Source: an uncultured Dialister sp. (GTDB lineage: Bacteria > Bacillota > Negativicutes > Veillonellales > Dialisteraceae). From it: a stretch of DNA of 64,000 nucleotides. Below the pieces are notes generated by a model, which was not told where the DNA came from, made no database searches, and was given only the letters and a program-made list of their open reading frames with translations. The translations under genes were made by a program, and so were the position numbers. Each line of letters opens with the position of its first letter. Positions within the stretch are counted from its first letter, which is position 1. The stretch spans positions 18,789 to 82,788 of the forward strand of contig UQRR01000001.1 in assembly GCA_900543455.1 (NCBI GenBank). Reading direction: 5' to 3'. Positions 1 through 8,474 of the stretch are shown one piece after another.

Positions 1-1092
1 GACGTCTTTGACTTCGCCTTTGAGGACGCCGGCCTGGATGGCAGCGCCGACAGCGACGGATTCATCCGGGTTCACGCCCTTGGATGCTTCTTTGCCAAAT
101 TTATTTTTGATGAGAGTCTGGACAGCCGGGATACGGGAAGAACCGCCGACCAGAAGGACTTTATCGATATCGCCGACGGAAAGGCCTGCATCCTTCATCG
201 CGAGGTCGATCGGTTCTACCGTCGCCTGTACGAGGTCTTCGGTGATTCTGTCAAATTCTGCACGGGAGAGGGTCGCATCGAAGTGAACCGGCTGGCCATT
301 GGAGTCGATGGTGATGAATGGCAGGTTGATATCCGTGCTCATGACGGAGGACAGCTCGATCTTCGCTTTTTCGCCGGCTTCCTTCAGTCTCTGGTTCGTC
401 ATCGGGTCACGTTTCAGTTCGAAGCCGTTCTGTGCTTTGAATTTTTCAGCGATCCAGTCCATGACGCGGGCATCGAAATCGTCGCCGCCGAGATGGCCGT
501 TGCCGTTCGACGCTTCGACTTCAAAGACGCCGTCAGCGAGGTTCAGGATGGATACATCGAAGGTACCGCCGCCGAGATCGTAGACGAGAAAGCGATGTTC
601 TTTGCCGTCTTTGATCTTATCGAGGCCATAAGCCAGAGAGGATGCGGTCGGTTCGTTGATGATACGAAGGACATTCAGCCCTGCGATCTTGCCGGCATCC
701 TTGGTCGCCTGACGCTGTGCATCGGTGAAATAAGCCGGGCAGGTGATGACCGCATCGGTGACTTTTTCGCCGAGATAGGCTTCTGCATCGACTTTCAGCT
801 TCTGCAGGATCATCGCGGAGATTTCCTGCGGGGTATAGGATTTGTCATCAATGGTGACTTTGTAGTCGCTGCCCATGTGACGTTTGATAGAAACGATGGT
901 GCGATGCGGGTTCGATACCGCCTGGCGTTTTGCCAGCTGGCCGACGAGGCGTTCACCGGTCTTGGAGAAGCCGACGACAGACGGGGTCAGACGAGAACCT
1001 TCCGCATTCGGAATGACGACAGGCTCGCCGCCTTCCATGACGGCAACAACAGAGTTTGTAGTCCCCAGATCGATACCAATAACTTTTGACAT
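1..1092 (-). CDS. dnaK: Molecular chaperone DnaK (Hsp70), 3' end beyond window
   Basis: Cytoplasmic Hsp70 chaperone that binds unfolded peptides in an ATP-dependent cycle driven by DnaJ and reset by GrpE. The minus-strand frame begins [18 protein letters not shown], the phosphate-1 motif of the Hsp70 ATPase domain, and continues open to the window edge, so about 364 N-terminal codons (most of the nucleotide-binding domain) are visible. The ATG at 1092 is preceded by an AAGGGG Shine-Dalgarno. It is the third gene of hrcA-grpE-dnaK, 90 bp downstream of grpE, with no obvious promoter in that gap, so it should be controlled by HrcA/CIRCE. Truncated only by the window boundary. Confidence 0.97.
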   Translation of the reverse strand, partial: MSKVIGIDLGTTNSVVAVMEGGEPVVIPNAEGSRLTPSVVGFSKTGERLVGQLAKRQAVSNPHRTIVSIKRHMGSDYKVTIDDKSYTPQEISAMILQKLKVDAEAYLGEKVTDAVITCPAYFTDAQRQATKDAGKIAGLNVLRIINEPTASSLAYGLDKIKDGKEHRFLVYDLGGGTFDVSILNLADGVFEVEASNGNGHLGGDDFDARVMDWIAEKFKAQNGFELKRDPMTNQRLKEAGEKAKIELSSVMSTDINLPFITIDSNGQPVHFDATLSRAEFDRITEDLVQATVEPIDLAMKDAGLSVGDIDKVLLVGGSSRIPAVQTLIKNKFGKEASKGVNPDESVAVGAAIQAGVLKGEVKDV

Positions 1093-1182
1093 TTGAAATG
1101 TCCCCTTTCTTTCTATTTGTACTTACTATTTGTACTCACAAAATGCTATATAGAGAAATGGAATCGCAAAGCGTCCCATTGA

Positions 1183-1773
1183 TTAGCCGTTATGTACGAC
1201 CTGCACCTTCGCTACGCGGAGCACGCTGTCTTTGTACATGTATCCCTTTTGGAAGACCATGGCGACGGTTTCATCGTCCTTGTCATCAGCGGGGATCATC
1301 ATGACAGCTTCATGGAAATGCGGGTCAAAAGGTTTCCCCAGCGCTTCGATCTCCTTCACGCCGAAGCCTTCCAGGATCTTGACGAATTGTTTCTGCAGGA
1401 GCTCGAAGCCCTGTACATAAGCCGCGCCGCCTTCATCTTTTTTCATGTGAGCAAGCGCCAGCTCGAAATTATCCAGTACCGGCAGGAAAGCTTTCAGTGT
1501 TTCTGCGGTATGTGTATCCGCAGCTTTCGCTTCCGCTTCTCTGGTGCGGCGGCGGAAATTATCAAAGTCTGCCTGCAGTCTGACGTACTGGGAAAGAGCC
1601 GTAGCCAGCTTAGACTCCGCTGCCTCCGCCTTGTTCTTGGCTTCTTCGGCGGTCTTCTTCGCTTCGCCGAGCTGATCCATCAAGTCATCTACGGGAGACG
1701 TTTTCTTTTCTTCTTTGGCTTCGGTTTCTTTCATCGGTTCTTCGACGTCGACTTTCTTCTTATCTTCCTTCAT
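1183..1773 (-). CDS. grpE: GrpE nucleotide exchange factor
   Basis: Nucleotide exchange factor that releases ADP from DnaK. The 196-residue product has a charged, low-complexity Lys/Glu N-terminus (residues 1-40), a long predicted coiled coil (about 40-110, with the RLQADFDNFRRRT GrpE signature) and a compact C-terminal beta domain containing GFGVKEIEALGKPFDPHFHEA, both typical of GrpE. The ATG is preceded by AGGAGG at 7 nt. It lies 11 bp downstream of hrcA and 90 bp upstream of dnaK, the canonical Firmicute order. Confidence 0.97.
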   Translation of the reverse strand: MKEDKKKVDVEEPMKETEAKEEKKTSPVDDLMDQLGEAKKTAEEAKNKAEAAESKLATALSQYVRLQADFDNFRRRTREAEAKAADTHTAETLKAFLPVLDNFELALAHMKKDEGGAAYVQGFELLQKQFVKILEGFGVKEIEALGKPFDPHFHEAVMMIPADDKDDETVAMVFQKGYMYKDSVLRVAKVQVVHNG

Positions 1774-1784
1774 CCAGGAGCCTC

Positions 1785-2846
1785 CTATGTTTTCCCTTTT
1801 AATAACAGATCCAGCCGCTGCTGCATGAAACGCATCATACCGACGATGCGGCTGTACTGCATCCGTGTCGGTCCTAAGACGGCCACGGAGCCGATGACCC
1901 GGCCGCCGGATGTGAACTGCGCTCTGACAACGGACAGATCCGAGAGCGACTTCATCGGATTCTCTGTCCCGATATGCACAGCGATAGGCTGATCGGAAGA
2001 GGAAAGAAGCATGCTTTCGAGCATGTCTCTCTGCTCTAAGAGATTCAGTATATCCTGCATCTTTTCTACATTTTTAAACTCCGGCTGCTCGATCAGCTGT
2101 GAAGCCCCGCCGGCGTAGACCTCTTTCTGCGGGCTCACAGCCCTCTGCAGTGCCTGAAAGACCGACAGATACGGTGTCAGATCCTTCTCTACGTCTCGCT
2201 GGAAGGAAAGGATCATCTCCTCGTCTGTATGGTCGATCTCTCTGCCATGCAGGAAATGATTCAGCTTATCCGCGAGGAGCTGCATCTCGTCGAAGGAGGA
2301 TCCTTTCGGAATATCCACCACCGCATTCGATACATCGCCCTGATCCGTCACGACAAGGAGGATCGCCCGCCTGCCATCGAGCGGAAGGAACCGGACATAA
2401 TTGAATTTCTTCTTCTGTCCCGCAGAAGCCGCAACCGACAGCGTATGCGTCAGTACCGCTACAGCCTTGGCCATGTTCCGGAAGATCTCTTCCTGACGGT
2501 TCACATGATCCATCAGCATGTGGTCGATCATGTGCTCTTCTTCCGAAGAGACCGGAGCAGGCTGCATCAGCCAGTCCACATAGAAACGGTATCCTTTGAT
2601 CGAAGGGATGCGCCCAGCGGAGGTATGCGGCTGCTCAAGATAGCCTTCATCCTCTAAGTCCTGCATCTCATTTCGGATCGTCGCGCTCGATACGCCCAGG
2701 TCATACTTTCGTGCGATCGTACGCGAACCGACCGGTTCGGCCGTGTCTGCATAGTCCTGCACCACCGCCCACAGGACGCGCCGTTTTCTTTCATTCAGTT
2801 CATTCACACCATGTCCGGTGCTTTCTTGGTTGATTCTACGTGCCAT
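1785..2846 (-). CDS. hrcA: Heat-inducible transcription repressor HrcA
   Basis: Repressor of class I heat-shock genes; it binds the CIRCE element and its activity depends on GroE. The N-terminal winged helix (about residues 5-80, motif TIRNEMQDLEDEGYLEQPHTSAGR) is followed by the GAF-like HrcA core. I place the start at ATG 2846 (MARRINQ, 353 aa) because the AGGTG ribosome-binding site lies 6 nt upstream; an upstream in-frame GTG at 2855 overlaps that ribosome-binding site and is unlikely to be used. First gene of hrcA-grpE-dnaK, directly downstream of a CIRCE operator, so autoregulated. Confidence 0.96.
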   Translation of the reverse strand: MARRINQESTGHGVNELNERKRRVLWAVVQDYADTAEPVGSRTIARKYDLGVSSATIRNEMQDLEDEGYLEQPHTSAGRIPSIKGYRFYVDWLMQPAPVSSEEEHMIDHMLMDHVNRQEEIFRNMAKAVAVLTHTLSVAASAGQKKKFNYVRFLPLDGRRAILLVVTDQGDVSNAVVDIPKGSSFDEMQLLADKLNHFLHGREIDHTDEEMILSFQRDVEKDLTPYLSVFQALQRAVSPQKEVYAGGASQLIEQPEFKNVEKMQDILNLLEQRDMLESMLLSSSDQPIAVHIGTENPMKSLSDLSVVRAQFTSGGRVIGSVAVLGPTRMQYSRIVGMMRFMQQRLDLLLKGKT

Positions 2847-2864
2847 ATGTATCACCTGAATTTA

Positions 2865-2891
2865 TTAGCACTCATTATTCTCGAGTGCTAA
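2865..2891 (-). promoter_or_regulatory. CIRCE operator (HrcA binding site)
   Basis: Perfect inverted repeat TTAGCACTC-N9-GAGTGCTAA, identical to the CIRCE consensus. It lies 11 bp downstream of the -10 box of the hrcA promoter and ends 18 bp before the hrcA start codon. Confidence 0.98.
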
Positions 2892-2902
2892 CTTATGATA
2901 TT

Positions 2903-2931
2903 AGGATAGCATTCACCTATGGGAATGTCAA
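2903..2931 (-). promoter_or_regulatory. Sigma-A promoter of hrcA-grpE-dnaK
   Basis: On the minus strand, TTGACA (2931-2926) and TATCCT (2908-2903) are separated by exactly 17 bp. The transcription start would fall at the CIRCE element. Confidence 0.85.
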
Positions 2932-2994
2932 GGATATTTTCGATTTCTTCTGAAAAAACGGGGGGGTAATGGTTTGAGGGTTCAGGGTTCAGGT

Positions 2995-3022
2995 GCGGCG
3001 CATAAAAATAAGGAAGCGCCGC
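2995..3022. repeat. GC-rich hairpin repeat, copy 1 of 7
   Basis: GCGGCGC, then ATAAAAA-rich loop, then GCGCCGC. The same arms, A-rich loop and GAA before the right arm recur at 19225, 23289, 31813 (inverted), 56138, 60496 and 63924. Confidence 0.85.
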
Positions 3023-3099
3023 GAATATATATGGACAATGCCCGAAAGTAAGTGGGTATCAGGTTTCCCGTTTGGAAGTTCCAAACATCAACCGCTGAG

Positions 3100-3213
3100 C
3101 CGCGAATGACAAAGATTTCTCGCTTGCGCTCGAAATGACGATACGGGAGTCCGATGTCGCCTAGTCTCTTGGTCACTAGTCACTTGGCGCTCCTAATCCC
3201 TAGCCACTCATCC
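3100..3213. repeat. Direct repeat unit A, copy 1
   Basis: About 110 bp starting CCGCGAATGACAAAG and ending CTAGCCACTCATCC, nearly identical to 3436-3549 (offset 336 bp). It contains a GATTTCTCGCTTGCGCTCGA motif and heptameric CTAGTCA-type motifs. Confidence 0.85.
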
Positions 3214-3435
3214 CTAATCCCTGCTTTCAAACTTCGTGGTTCGGGGTCAACAGGTTCAAAGGGTTCAAAGGGGGCGATGCCCGAAGGTTTGCGATGGCAG
3301 GTTTCCCTCGTATCGTCAGCCTTCCCCTCTAGGGGAAGGTGCCCCGTAGGGGCGGATAGGGCACGAGCGGTATGAAAGACAGATGAGAAATGCGGAGAAG
3401 TGCGCGGCACATGTGGGGAAAGCGTGAGTCCCTGA

Positions 3436-3549
3436 CCGCGAATGACAAAGATTTCTCGCTTGCGCTCGAAATGACGATACGGGAGTCTGATGTCTCCTAG
3501 TCTCTTAGTCACTAGTCACTTGGCGCTCCTAATCCCTAGCCACTCATCC
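3436..3549. repeat. Direct repeat unit A, copy 2
   Basis: Second copy of the unit at 3100-3213, differing at only a few positions. It ends just upstream of the toxin-antitoxin promoter. Confidence 0.85.
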
Positions 3550-3580
3550 TTGCTTTCAAATAAGATCTCTTTTATTCTTA

Positions 3581-3628
3581 TTGATTTTCATGTATTTTAG
3601 TCATATAATAATTGTAGTAAACTGCTAC
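3581..3628 (+). promoter_or_regulatory. Promoter and probable operator of the ParD/ParE-like module
   Basis: TTGATT (3581) - 17 bp - TATAAT (3604). Just downstream, 3614-3628 is an imperfect palindrome GTAG-N7-CTAC, a plausible site for autorepression by the antitoxin. The promoter call is strong; the operator is inference. Confidence 0.75.
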
Positions 3629-3645
3629 AAGAAGGAGGATATATC

Positions 3646-3870
3646 ATGAATACGATTCCTGTTCGCATGGACAAAGCGCTTTTTGATTCTGCCAGTATTG
3701 AAGGCAAAGCAGAATTTCGTTCGGCAGCCCAGCAGCTCAATTTTTGGGCTTTGGTCGGAAAAAATGCACTCGCCAATCCTGATTTACCTGTAGATTTTAT
3801 TCGTGACATTCTCATTGCGAAGAATCAGGAAACAGAGCCTTTCACCTTCGAGGAAGATCATGGAAATTAA
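3646..3870 (+). CDS. ParD-like antitoxin
   Basis: Small 74-residue protein opening MNTIPVRMDKALFDSASIEG and containing RSAAQQLNFWALVGKNALANPDLP. This matches the ParD_like antitoxin family: a ribbon-helix-helix-like N-terminus with a conserved RSAaxQ-x-xFWAxxGxAxxxNPDLP segment. An AAGGAGG ribosome-binding site lies upstream of the ATG. The last 11 bp overlap the toxin gene, as expected for a coupled antitoxin-toxin operon. The antitoxin should bind and neutralise the downstream ParE/RelE-fold toxin and repress the promoter at 3581; this is inferred from family and arrangement. Confidence 0.85.
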   Translation: MNTIPVRMDKALFDSASIEGKAEFRSAAQQLNFWALVGKNALANPDLPVDFIRDILIAKNQETEPFTFEEDHGN

Positions 3871-4144
3871 GCAAACTCGAATTTTTAAAAGCACATACAA
3901 GCGACTTTTTCTAAAACAGCGAAAAAGCGTGGATCATGCGATTCGACTTATTATCGAAAATCCATCGATCGGTGAGCAAAAGAAAAGTGATCTCAGCGAA
4001 GTCTTTGTATACAAATTTAAAGTTGACGCGCAGTTGTACCTTTTGGCGTATACTTTTGATCCGGTCACCTTGACACTGATCATGCTTGGGGTTCATGAAA
4101 ATTTTTATAGAGACTTAAAACGAATGCCTTATTTGAAAAAATAA
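3860..4144 (+). CDS. RelE/ParE-family toxin
   Basis: A 94-residue basic protein (MEIKQTRIFKSTYKRLFLKQ...) with the RelE/ParE shape: N-terminal basic helix, a middle segment YKFKVDAQLYLLAYTFDPVTLTLIML corresponding to the beta-sheet, and a C-terminal helix ENFYRDLKRMPYLKK. The frame is open from 3803, but the start at 3860 is favoured by AGGAAG 3 nt upstream and because it overlaps the antitoxin stop. Family members inhibit translation or DNA gyrase; which applies here cannot be told from sequence. A strong terminator begins at the stop codon. Confidence 0.83.
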   Translation: MEIKQTRIFKSTYKRLFLKQRKSVDHAIRLIIENPSIGEQKKSDLSEVFVYKFKVDAQLYLLAYTFDPVTLTLIMLGVHENFYRDLKRMPYLKK

Positions 4145-4193
4145 AAACAGGGTTTGAGAAAAATGATTTATCATTTTTCTCAAACCCTGTTTT
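4144..4193. terminator. Bidirectional terminator between parE-like toxin and rnc
   Basis: Perfect 23-bp inverted repeat (AAAACAGGGTTTGAG... and its complement) around a TTTA loop, with A and T tracts at the two ends, between convergent genes. Confidence 0.95.
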
Positions 4194-4196
4194 CTA

Positions 4197-4931
4197 TCAT
4201 ACGGTTTCACCAAGCTGAATCCTTCGGATGGCTTCTTTGGCAGCCCGCTGGGCTGCTTCTTTTTTATTCTTTCCGACGCTCTCGCCCATGACTTTGCCAT
4301 TGATGTGGATTTCCATCCAGATGGTCTTGTCATGTGCCGGTCCTTCGTCCTTGGTGACAACATAGGAGATATTCACATCTCCGTGCTTCTGTACCATTTC
4401 CTGCAGGTCAGACTTGTAGTCATGGTCATAGTCTCCCTGATCGATCAGATCGAGGAATTTTTTCATGTGCCCCAAGATGAAGCGGGATGCTACCTCATAG
4501 TTATTATCGAGATAGATCGCACCGATGACAGCTTCGAAGGCATCGCCTAAGATCGAGATGCGGGTGCGGCCGCCGGACATTTCTTCTCCGCGGCCCAGAC
4601 GCATGTAGTCGCCCACATGGAATTTCGCTGCGCATTCAGCGCAGGAAGGCTTGCAGACGACGCTCGCCTTCGCTCGGGTCAGCTCCCCTTCCGGCCAGCT
4701 GGGAAAACGCAGAAAAAGGTATTCCCCGATGACCAGATCCAGGATGGCATCCCCTAAGAATTCCAGTCGTTCATTGTCATGAATGACTTCATTTTTATGT
4801 TCATTCGCATACGAGGTATGGGTGAGTGCTGTATTGAGAAGTTGTGCATTCTGCACGGGAATTTCATTTTCCGCAGCAAACTTTTCAATTTCTGCCATAC
4901 GGTCTCTTCTTCTCATTTCAGCATGTCTCAT
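4197..4931 (-). CDS. rnc: Ribonuclease III
   Basis: Double-stranded-RNA endonuclease for rRNA and mRNA processing. The 244-residue protein has the RNase III signature NERLEFLGDAILDLVIGEYL, the second catalytic acidic cluster in GDAFEAVIGAIYLD, and a C-terminal dsRNA-binding domain (about 175-240, ending GKNKKEAAQRAAKEAIRRI). Its ATG at 4931 overlaps the fabF stop by 4 nt (ATGA), implying translational coupling. Last gene of the fapR-to-rnc operon, matching the Firmicute fab-rnc order. A downstream start such as MRRRDRM is possible. Confidence 0.95.
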   Translation of the reverse strand: MRHAEMRRRDRMAEIEKFAAENEIPVQNAQLLNTALTHTSYANEHKNEVIHDNERLEFLGDAILDLVIGEYLFLRFPSWPEGELTRAKASVVCKPSCAECAAKFHVGDYMRLGRGEEMSGGRTRISILGDAFEAVIGAIYLDNNYEVASRFILGHMKKFLDLIDQGDYDHDYKSDLQEMVQKHGDVNISYVVTKDEGPAHDKTIWMEIHINGKVMGESVGKNKKEAAQRAAKEAIRRIQLGETV

Positions 4932-6175
4932 TCTTCATAGCGCCTCATGATGACAACGGCATTGTGTCCACCAAAGCCGAACGCATTGGACATGGTCACA
5001 TCGACTTTGCGGTCTTCCGGGCCTTCAGCCGCATAGTGAAGGTCGCATTCCGGATCCGGAGTCTGAAGGTTCAGTGTCTGATGGACTTTGTTATTCATGA
5101 TAGAGAGTACGCAGACGACGGCTTCGATCGCACCGGCAGCGCCCAGAAGATGGCCGGTCATGGACTTCGTGGAGTTCACGACGATGTCATAGGCATGCTG
5201 ACCGAGGACTTCTTTGATCGCCTTGGTTTCATTCTTATCATTGAGGCCGGTGGAGGTGCCGTGTGCATTGATGTAGTCGATATCTTCCGGAGAAATCCCC
5301 GCATCCGCGATGGCATTCTTCATGCAGCGGGCTGCGAGTTCACCGCCCGGACGCGGAGCGGTGATGTGGTAGGCATCGCCATTCGTACCATAGCCGATGA
5401 CCTCTGCATAAATGTGCGCGCCTCTCTTCTTTGCGTGTTCAAGTTCTTCAAGGATGAGGACACCACTGCCTTCACCGAGTACGAAACCGTCACGACGGAC
5501 ATCAAAGGGACAGGATGCTTCTTCCGGCGGGCATTCACGAGAAGAGAGCGCATGCATGGCAGCAAAACCAGCCATCGGTGTCTTTGCGACAGCCGCTTCG
5601 GTACCGCCGGCAAACATCACATCCGCATCGCCCCACTGGATCATGCGGGTCGCTCTGCCAAGGGCATTGTTGCCGGAAGCGCAGGCGGTGACGTCAGTCA
5701 GGACCGGTCCCTGCAGACCGAAGGTGATGGAGACCATACCGGAGGCCATGTTGGCGATCATCATCGGGACTGCGAATGGATTCACCTTCCCCGGGCCGCG
5801 TTTTTCGATGCGTTCCACGGTATCTTCCATGGTCTTGATCCCGCCGATACCGGTACCGATGATGGTGCCGACGCGGTTCGGATCTTCTACGCTCATATCG
5901 AGCTTCGCATCTTGGGCTGCCATTTTTGCGGCAGCAACAGCAAACTGAGCATTTCTATCCATGTGACGGACGGTCTTCTTGTCCCCCACATATTTGACGG
6001 GGTCGAAATCTTTGACTTCGCCAGCGATCTTGACAGGGAAATCCGTGGCATCAAATTCTGTGATCGGCGTTACACCGGATTTGCCCGACAAAAGGGCATT
6101 CCAAAATGCATCAACGCCGATACCAACGGGGGAAACCACACCCATGCCAGTCACTACTACTCTTCTTCTTTCCAT
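4928..6175 (-). CDS. fabF: 3-oxoacyl-ACP synthase II (KAS II)
   Basis: Elongating condensing enzyme of type II fatty-acid synthesis; it joins malonyl-ACP to acyl-ACP. The 415-residue length is standard. The Cys-His-His triad is visible: C165 in VTACASGNN, H305 in NAHGTSTGLND and H342 in STKSMTGHLLGAAGA (with K337). GAGAGGT precedes the ATG. The gene overlaps rnc by 4 nt and lies 254 bp downstream of acpP, across an interval with a strong GC-rich hairpin, so its expression may be partly uncoupled from the upstream genes. Confidence 0.97.
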   Translation of the reverse strand: MERRRVVVTGMGVVSPVGIGVDAFWNALLSGKSGVTPITEFDATDFPVKIAGEVKDFDPVKYVGDKKTVRHMDRNAQFAVAAAKMAAQDAKLDMSVEDPNRVGTIIGTGIGGIKTMEDTVERIEKRGPGKVNPFAVPMMIANMASGMVSITFGLQGPVLTDVTACASGNNALGRATRMIQWGDADVMFAGGTEAAVAKTPMAGFAAMHALSSRECPPEEASCPFDVRRDGFVLGEGSGVLILEELEHAKKRGAHIYAEVIGYGTNGDAYHITAPRPGGELAARCMKNAIADAGISPEDIDYINAHGTSTGLNDKNETKAIKEVLGQHAYDIVVNSTKSMTGHLLGAAGAIEAVVCVLSIMNNKVHQTLNLQTPDPECDLHYAAEGPEDRKVDVTMSNAFGFGGHNAVVIMRRYEE

Positions 6176-6375
6176 AAAAAGGGCACCTCTCTTATAAACT
6201 TCTTTTAAACATTATTTATCGCGTGTTAGGTTTTTAAGCAAAAATTATAGGACTTGAAAAGGCATGGCTCCGCCTGTTTCAAATCCATCACGCATGGACA
6301 AGACCTCAAAAAAACGAACCACGACGGTCATTCGCTTTTTTGAAATATTCTCCCCCAAAGGAAGTCATATGGCAT

Positions 6376-6398
6376 GCCGGAGGGGATCCCCCTCCGGC
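6376..6398 (-). other. Strong GC-rich hairpin between acpP and fabF
   Basis: Perfect 10-bp stem GCCGGAGGGG with a 3-nt loop just 3' of acpP. There is no T tract after it on the minus strand, so it is more likely an attenuator, 3'-end stabiliser or processing structure that favours acpP mRNA than a simple terminator. Confidence 0.6.
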
Positions 6399-6429
6399 TT
6401 CCAATATGATGTTGAAATGCGAATGCGCA

Positions 6430-6660
6430 TTACATCTGGCTGTCGATGTAGTCTACAGCGTTCTTTACGGTCTTGATCTTTTCAGCAGCATCATCCGGGA
6501 TTTCGATGTCGAATTCTTCTTCAAATGCCATGATCAGTTCAACGATATCCAGGGAATCAGCGCCGAGGTCATCGATGAAAGTGGAGTCGATGGTGACATC
6601 AGCTTCGCTAACGCCCAGCTGGTCAACAACGATCTTCTTTACTCTGTCAAAAGTGCTCAT
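6430..6660 (-). CDS. acpP: Acyl carrier protein
   Basis: Carrier of growing acyl chains on 4'-phosphopantetheine. At 76 residues it is the typical ACP size and highly acidic; the modification serine is S36 in [27 protein letters not shown] lies upstream of the ATG. It sits between fabG and fabF in the fatty-acid operon and is followed by a strong hairpin that may help it accumulate to higher levels than its neighbours. Confidence 0.98.
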   Translation of the reverse strand: MSTFDRVKKIVVDQLGVSEADVTIDSTFIDDLGADSLDIVELIMAFEEEFDIEIPDDAAEKIKTVKNAVDYIDSQM

Positions 6661-6725
6661 TACTCATTTCACCACCTTTCTCATAGAAGACAGACGTCTC
6701 CTTGTATTGTACCCTACTGATTATA

Positions 6726-7472
6726 TTACATAACCATTCCGCCGTCCACCTTTAAAACCTGTCCGGTGATATAACTTGCATCATCGGAAGCCAGGAAGGA
6801 GACAGCTTTGGCGACGTCTTCGGCAAGACCCATGCGTCCGAGCGGGATGGCTGTCAGCATGGCTTCTTTATTCTTTTCCGGAATAGCATCGGTCATGTCG
6901 GTCGCGATGAAGCCCGGTGCGACAGCATTGACACGGATGTTTCTTGCAGCGAGCTCCTTGGCGCAGGCCTTGGTGAGACCGATCACGCCTGCTTTTGCTG
7001 CTGCGTAGTTGGCCTGGCCAATATTGCCCATGATGCCGACTACAGATGCGATATTGATGATGGAGCCTTTTTTCTTTCTCATCATCATCTGCGCAGCGGC
7101 TTTGATGGTGAGGAAGTCACTCTTGAGGTCGGTCGAGAGTACGGCATCCCAGCTTTCTTCTTTCATGCGGATGAGAAGTCCGTCGCGGGTGATCCCTGCA
7201 TTATTCACAAGGACATCCAGCTGACCGAATTCTTCCTTGATCGTTTTGAAAATGCGATCCACATCTTCTGCGTTGGAGACATCGCCCTGGATGGTGAAGG
7301 CTTTGCCGCCAGCGGCTTCGATTTCTCCCTTCACAGCTTCGGCGGCAGCCTGGCTGCCGGCATAGTTCAGTGCGACAGCATAGCCCTTTGCAGCCAGTGT
7401 AAGAGCGATGGCTCTGCCAATACCGCGGGAAGCTCCCGTGACGAGAGCAGTCTTTTCGATAGTTTCCATCAT
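6726..7472 (-). CDS. fabG: 3-oxoacyl-ACP reductase
   Basis: NADPH-dependent reduction of 3-oxoacyl-ACP, the first reductive step of each elongation cycle. Short-chain dehydrogenase with the cofactor motif TGASRGIG (residues 12-19), NNAG (90-93) and the catalytic S143, Y156 and K160 in YAAAK. The C-terminus [12 protein letters not shown] is typical. The first of two tandem ATGs (7472) overlaps the fabD stop as TAATG; the GGGAG ribosome-binding site fits the second ATG (7469) at least as well. Confidence 0.97.
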   Translation of the reverse strand: MMETIEKTALVTGASRGIGRAIALTLAAKGYAVALNYAGSQAAAEAVKGEIEAAGGKAFTIQGDVSNAEDVDRIFKTIKEEFGQLDVLVNNAGITRDGLLIRMKEESWDAVLSTDLKSDFLTIKAAAQMMMRKKKGSIINIASVVGIMGNIGQANYAAAKAGVIGLTKACAKELAARNIRVNAVAPGFIATDMTDAIPEKNKEAMLTAIPLGRMGLAEDVAKAVSFLASDDASYITGQVLKVDGGMVM

Positions 7473-8410
7473 TATTCTCCCTTCAGTGCAGCCACGACTT
7501 CATCGATGGTGGCTACATCTTCTGCATGGTGGCAGGGTACGGAGCGGGCGATCTTCTTCATGAAGCCGGTAAGAACCGTGCCGGGGCCGGCTTCGACAGT
7601 CATATCGACACCGCCGGCGACCATATTCCGGATGGATTCTTCCCAGTGTACAGGATGTGCCGCCTGATCGACCAGATTCTTTCTGATCTCGTCCGCTCTG
7701 GTCTCTTCCTTGGCATTGACATTGGCTACGACCGGGATGGCGGTGTCATGGATGTCGATCTTGTCAAGGACTTCCTTCAGTCGAAGAGCTGCCGGTTCCA
7801 TCAGAGTGGAATGGAATGGCGCGCTGACCTTCAGCATGATGGCACGGCGAGCGCCTGCTTCCTTCAGTGCTTCGCAGGCTTTCTCGACAGCTGCCGTAGC
7901 ACCCGCGATGACGACCTGTCCCGGGCAGTTGAAATTAACTGCCTGAACAGGAAGGTCTTCGGTGGAGACTTCGCCGCAGACCTTCACGATGGTTTCCGGG
8001 GTGGAACCGATGACAGCTGCCATGCCGCCTTCTCCGAGCGGCACCGCTTCCTGCATGAAGCGGCCACGCAGATGGACGGTATGCACGGCATCTGCGAAGG
8101 AGATCGCACCCGCTGCGACCAGCGCAGAGTATTCGCCAAGGCTGTGGCCTGCTGCGATATCCGGCGTGAGACCGTGTTCCTTCAGCACCTGCCATACAGC
8201 GACACTGGCCGTCAGAATGGCCGGCTGGGTGAATTCAGTCTTCATCAGCTCTGTGTCCGGGCCTTCGAACATCATTTTGGAAATAGAGAAGCCGAGCGTT
8301 TCATCCGCTTCTTTGATCAGGGCTTTGACAGAATCATAGTTTTCAAACAGATCCTGTACCATGCCCACCTTCTGAGATCCCTGTCCAGGGAACAGAAATG
8401 CAGTTTTCAT
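7472..8410 (-). CDS. fabD: Malonyl-CoA:ACP transacylase
   Basis: Transfers malonyl from CoA to ACP. Numbered from [13 protein letters not shown], the nucleophile is S90 in GHSLGEY, with R115/R117 in LRGRFMQ and H200 in SAPFHS as the conserved partners; 312 residues is normal. An ATG 15 bp further upstream overlaps the GGAG ribosome-binding site, so the start at 8410 is preferred. It overlaps fabG by 1 nt and is 64 bp downstream of fabH. The gap contains an imperfect AT-rich palindrome around 8430-8447 whose role is unclear. Confidence 0.97.
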   Translation of the reverse strand: MKTAFLFPGQGSQKVGMVQDLFENYDSVKALIKEADETLGFSISKMMFEGPDTELMKTEFTQPAILTASVAVWQVLKEHGLTPDIAAGHSLGEYSALVAAGAISFADAVHTVHLRGRFMQEAVPLGEGGMAAVIGSTPETIVKVCGEVSTEDLPVQAVNFNCPGQVVIAGATAAVEKACEALKEAGARRAIMLKVSAPFHSTLMEPAALRLKEVLDKIDIHDTAIPVVANVNAKEETRADEIRKNLVDQAAHPVHWEESIRNMVAGGVDMTVEAGPGTVLTGFMKKIARSVPCHHAEDVATIDEVVAALKGE

Positions 8411-8474
8411 CTTGTCACACTCCATATAAAATAAATACTAGTTTATTGTTGGTTATTCGGAATCAGGTCTTGCC

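Larger units (their letters stand above)
2947..3580. other. Non-coding intergenic region rich in dispersed repeats
   Basis: No gene is convincing here. The stretch carries one GC-rich hairpin repeat, TTCAGGG-type and GGTTCAAAG tandem motifs, and two copies of a roughly 110-bp segment, related to intergenic sequence elsewhere in the window. Short open frames across it consist only of translated repeats. Confidence 0.7.

Noticed and set aside
283..1089. Plus-strand open frame of 268 codons opposite dnaK
   Set aside because: The minus strand encodes dnaK with unmistakable motifs; the plus frame has no recognisable domain.
3180..3512. Minus-strand 110-codon ORF
   Set aside because: It consists of translated dispersed repeats and has no ribosome-binding site.
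4844..6208. Plus-strand open frame of 454 codons opposite fabF
   Set aside because: Shadow of fabF; no ribosome-binding site or domain.
8430..8447. AT-rich palindrome AATAAA-N6-TTTATT upstream of fabD as a third FapR site
   Set aside because: It differs from the TTATCA...TGATAA motif at the other two sites and lies inside the operon; AT-rich inverted repeats of this length arise by chance.
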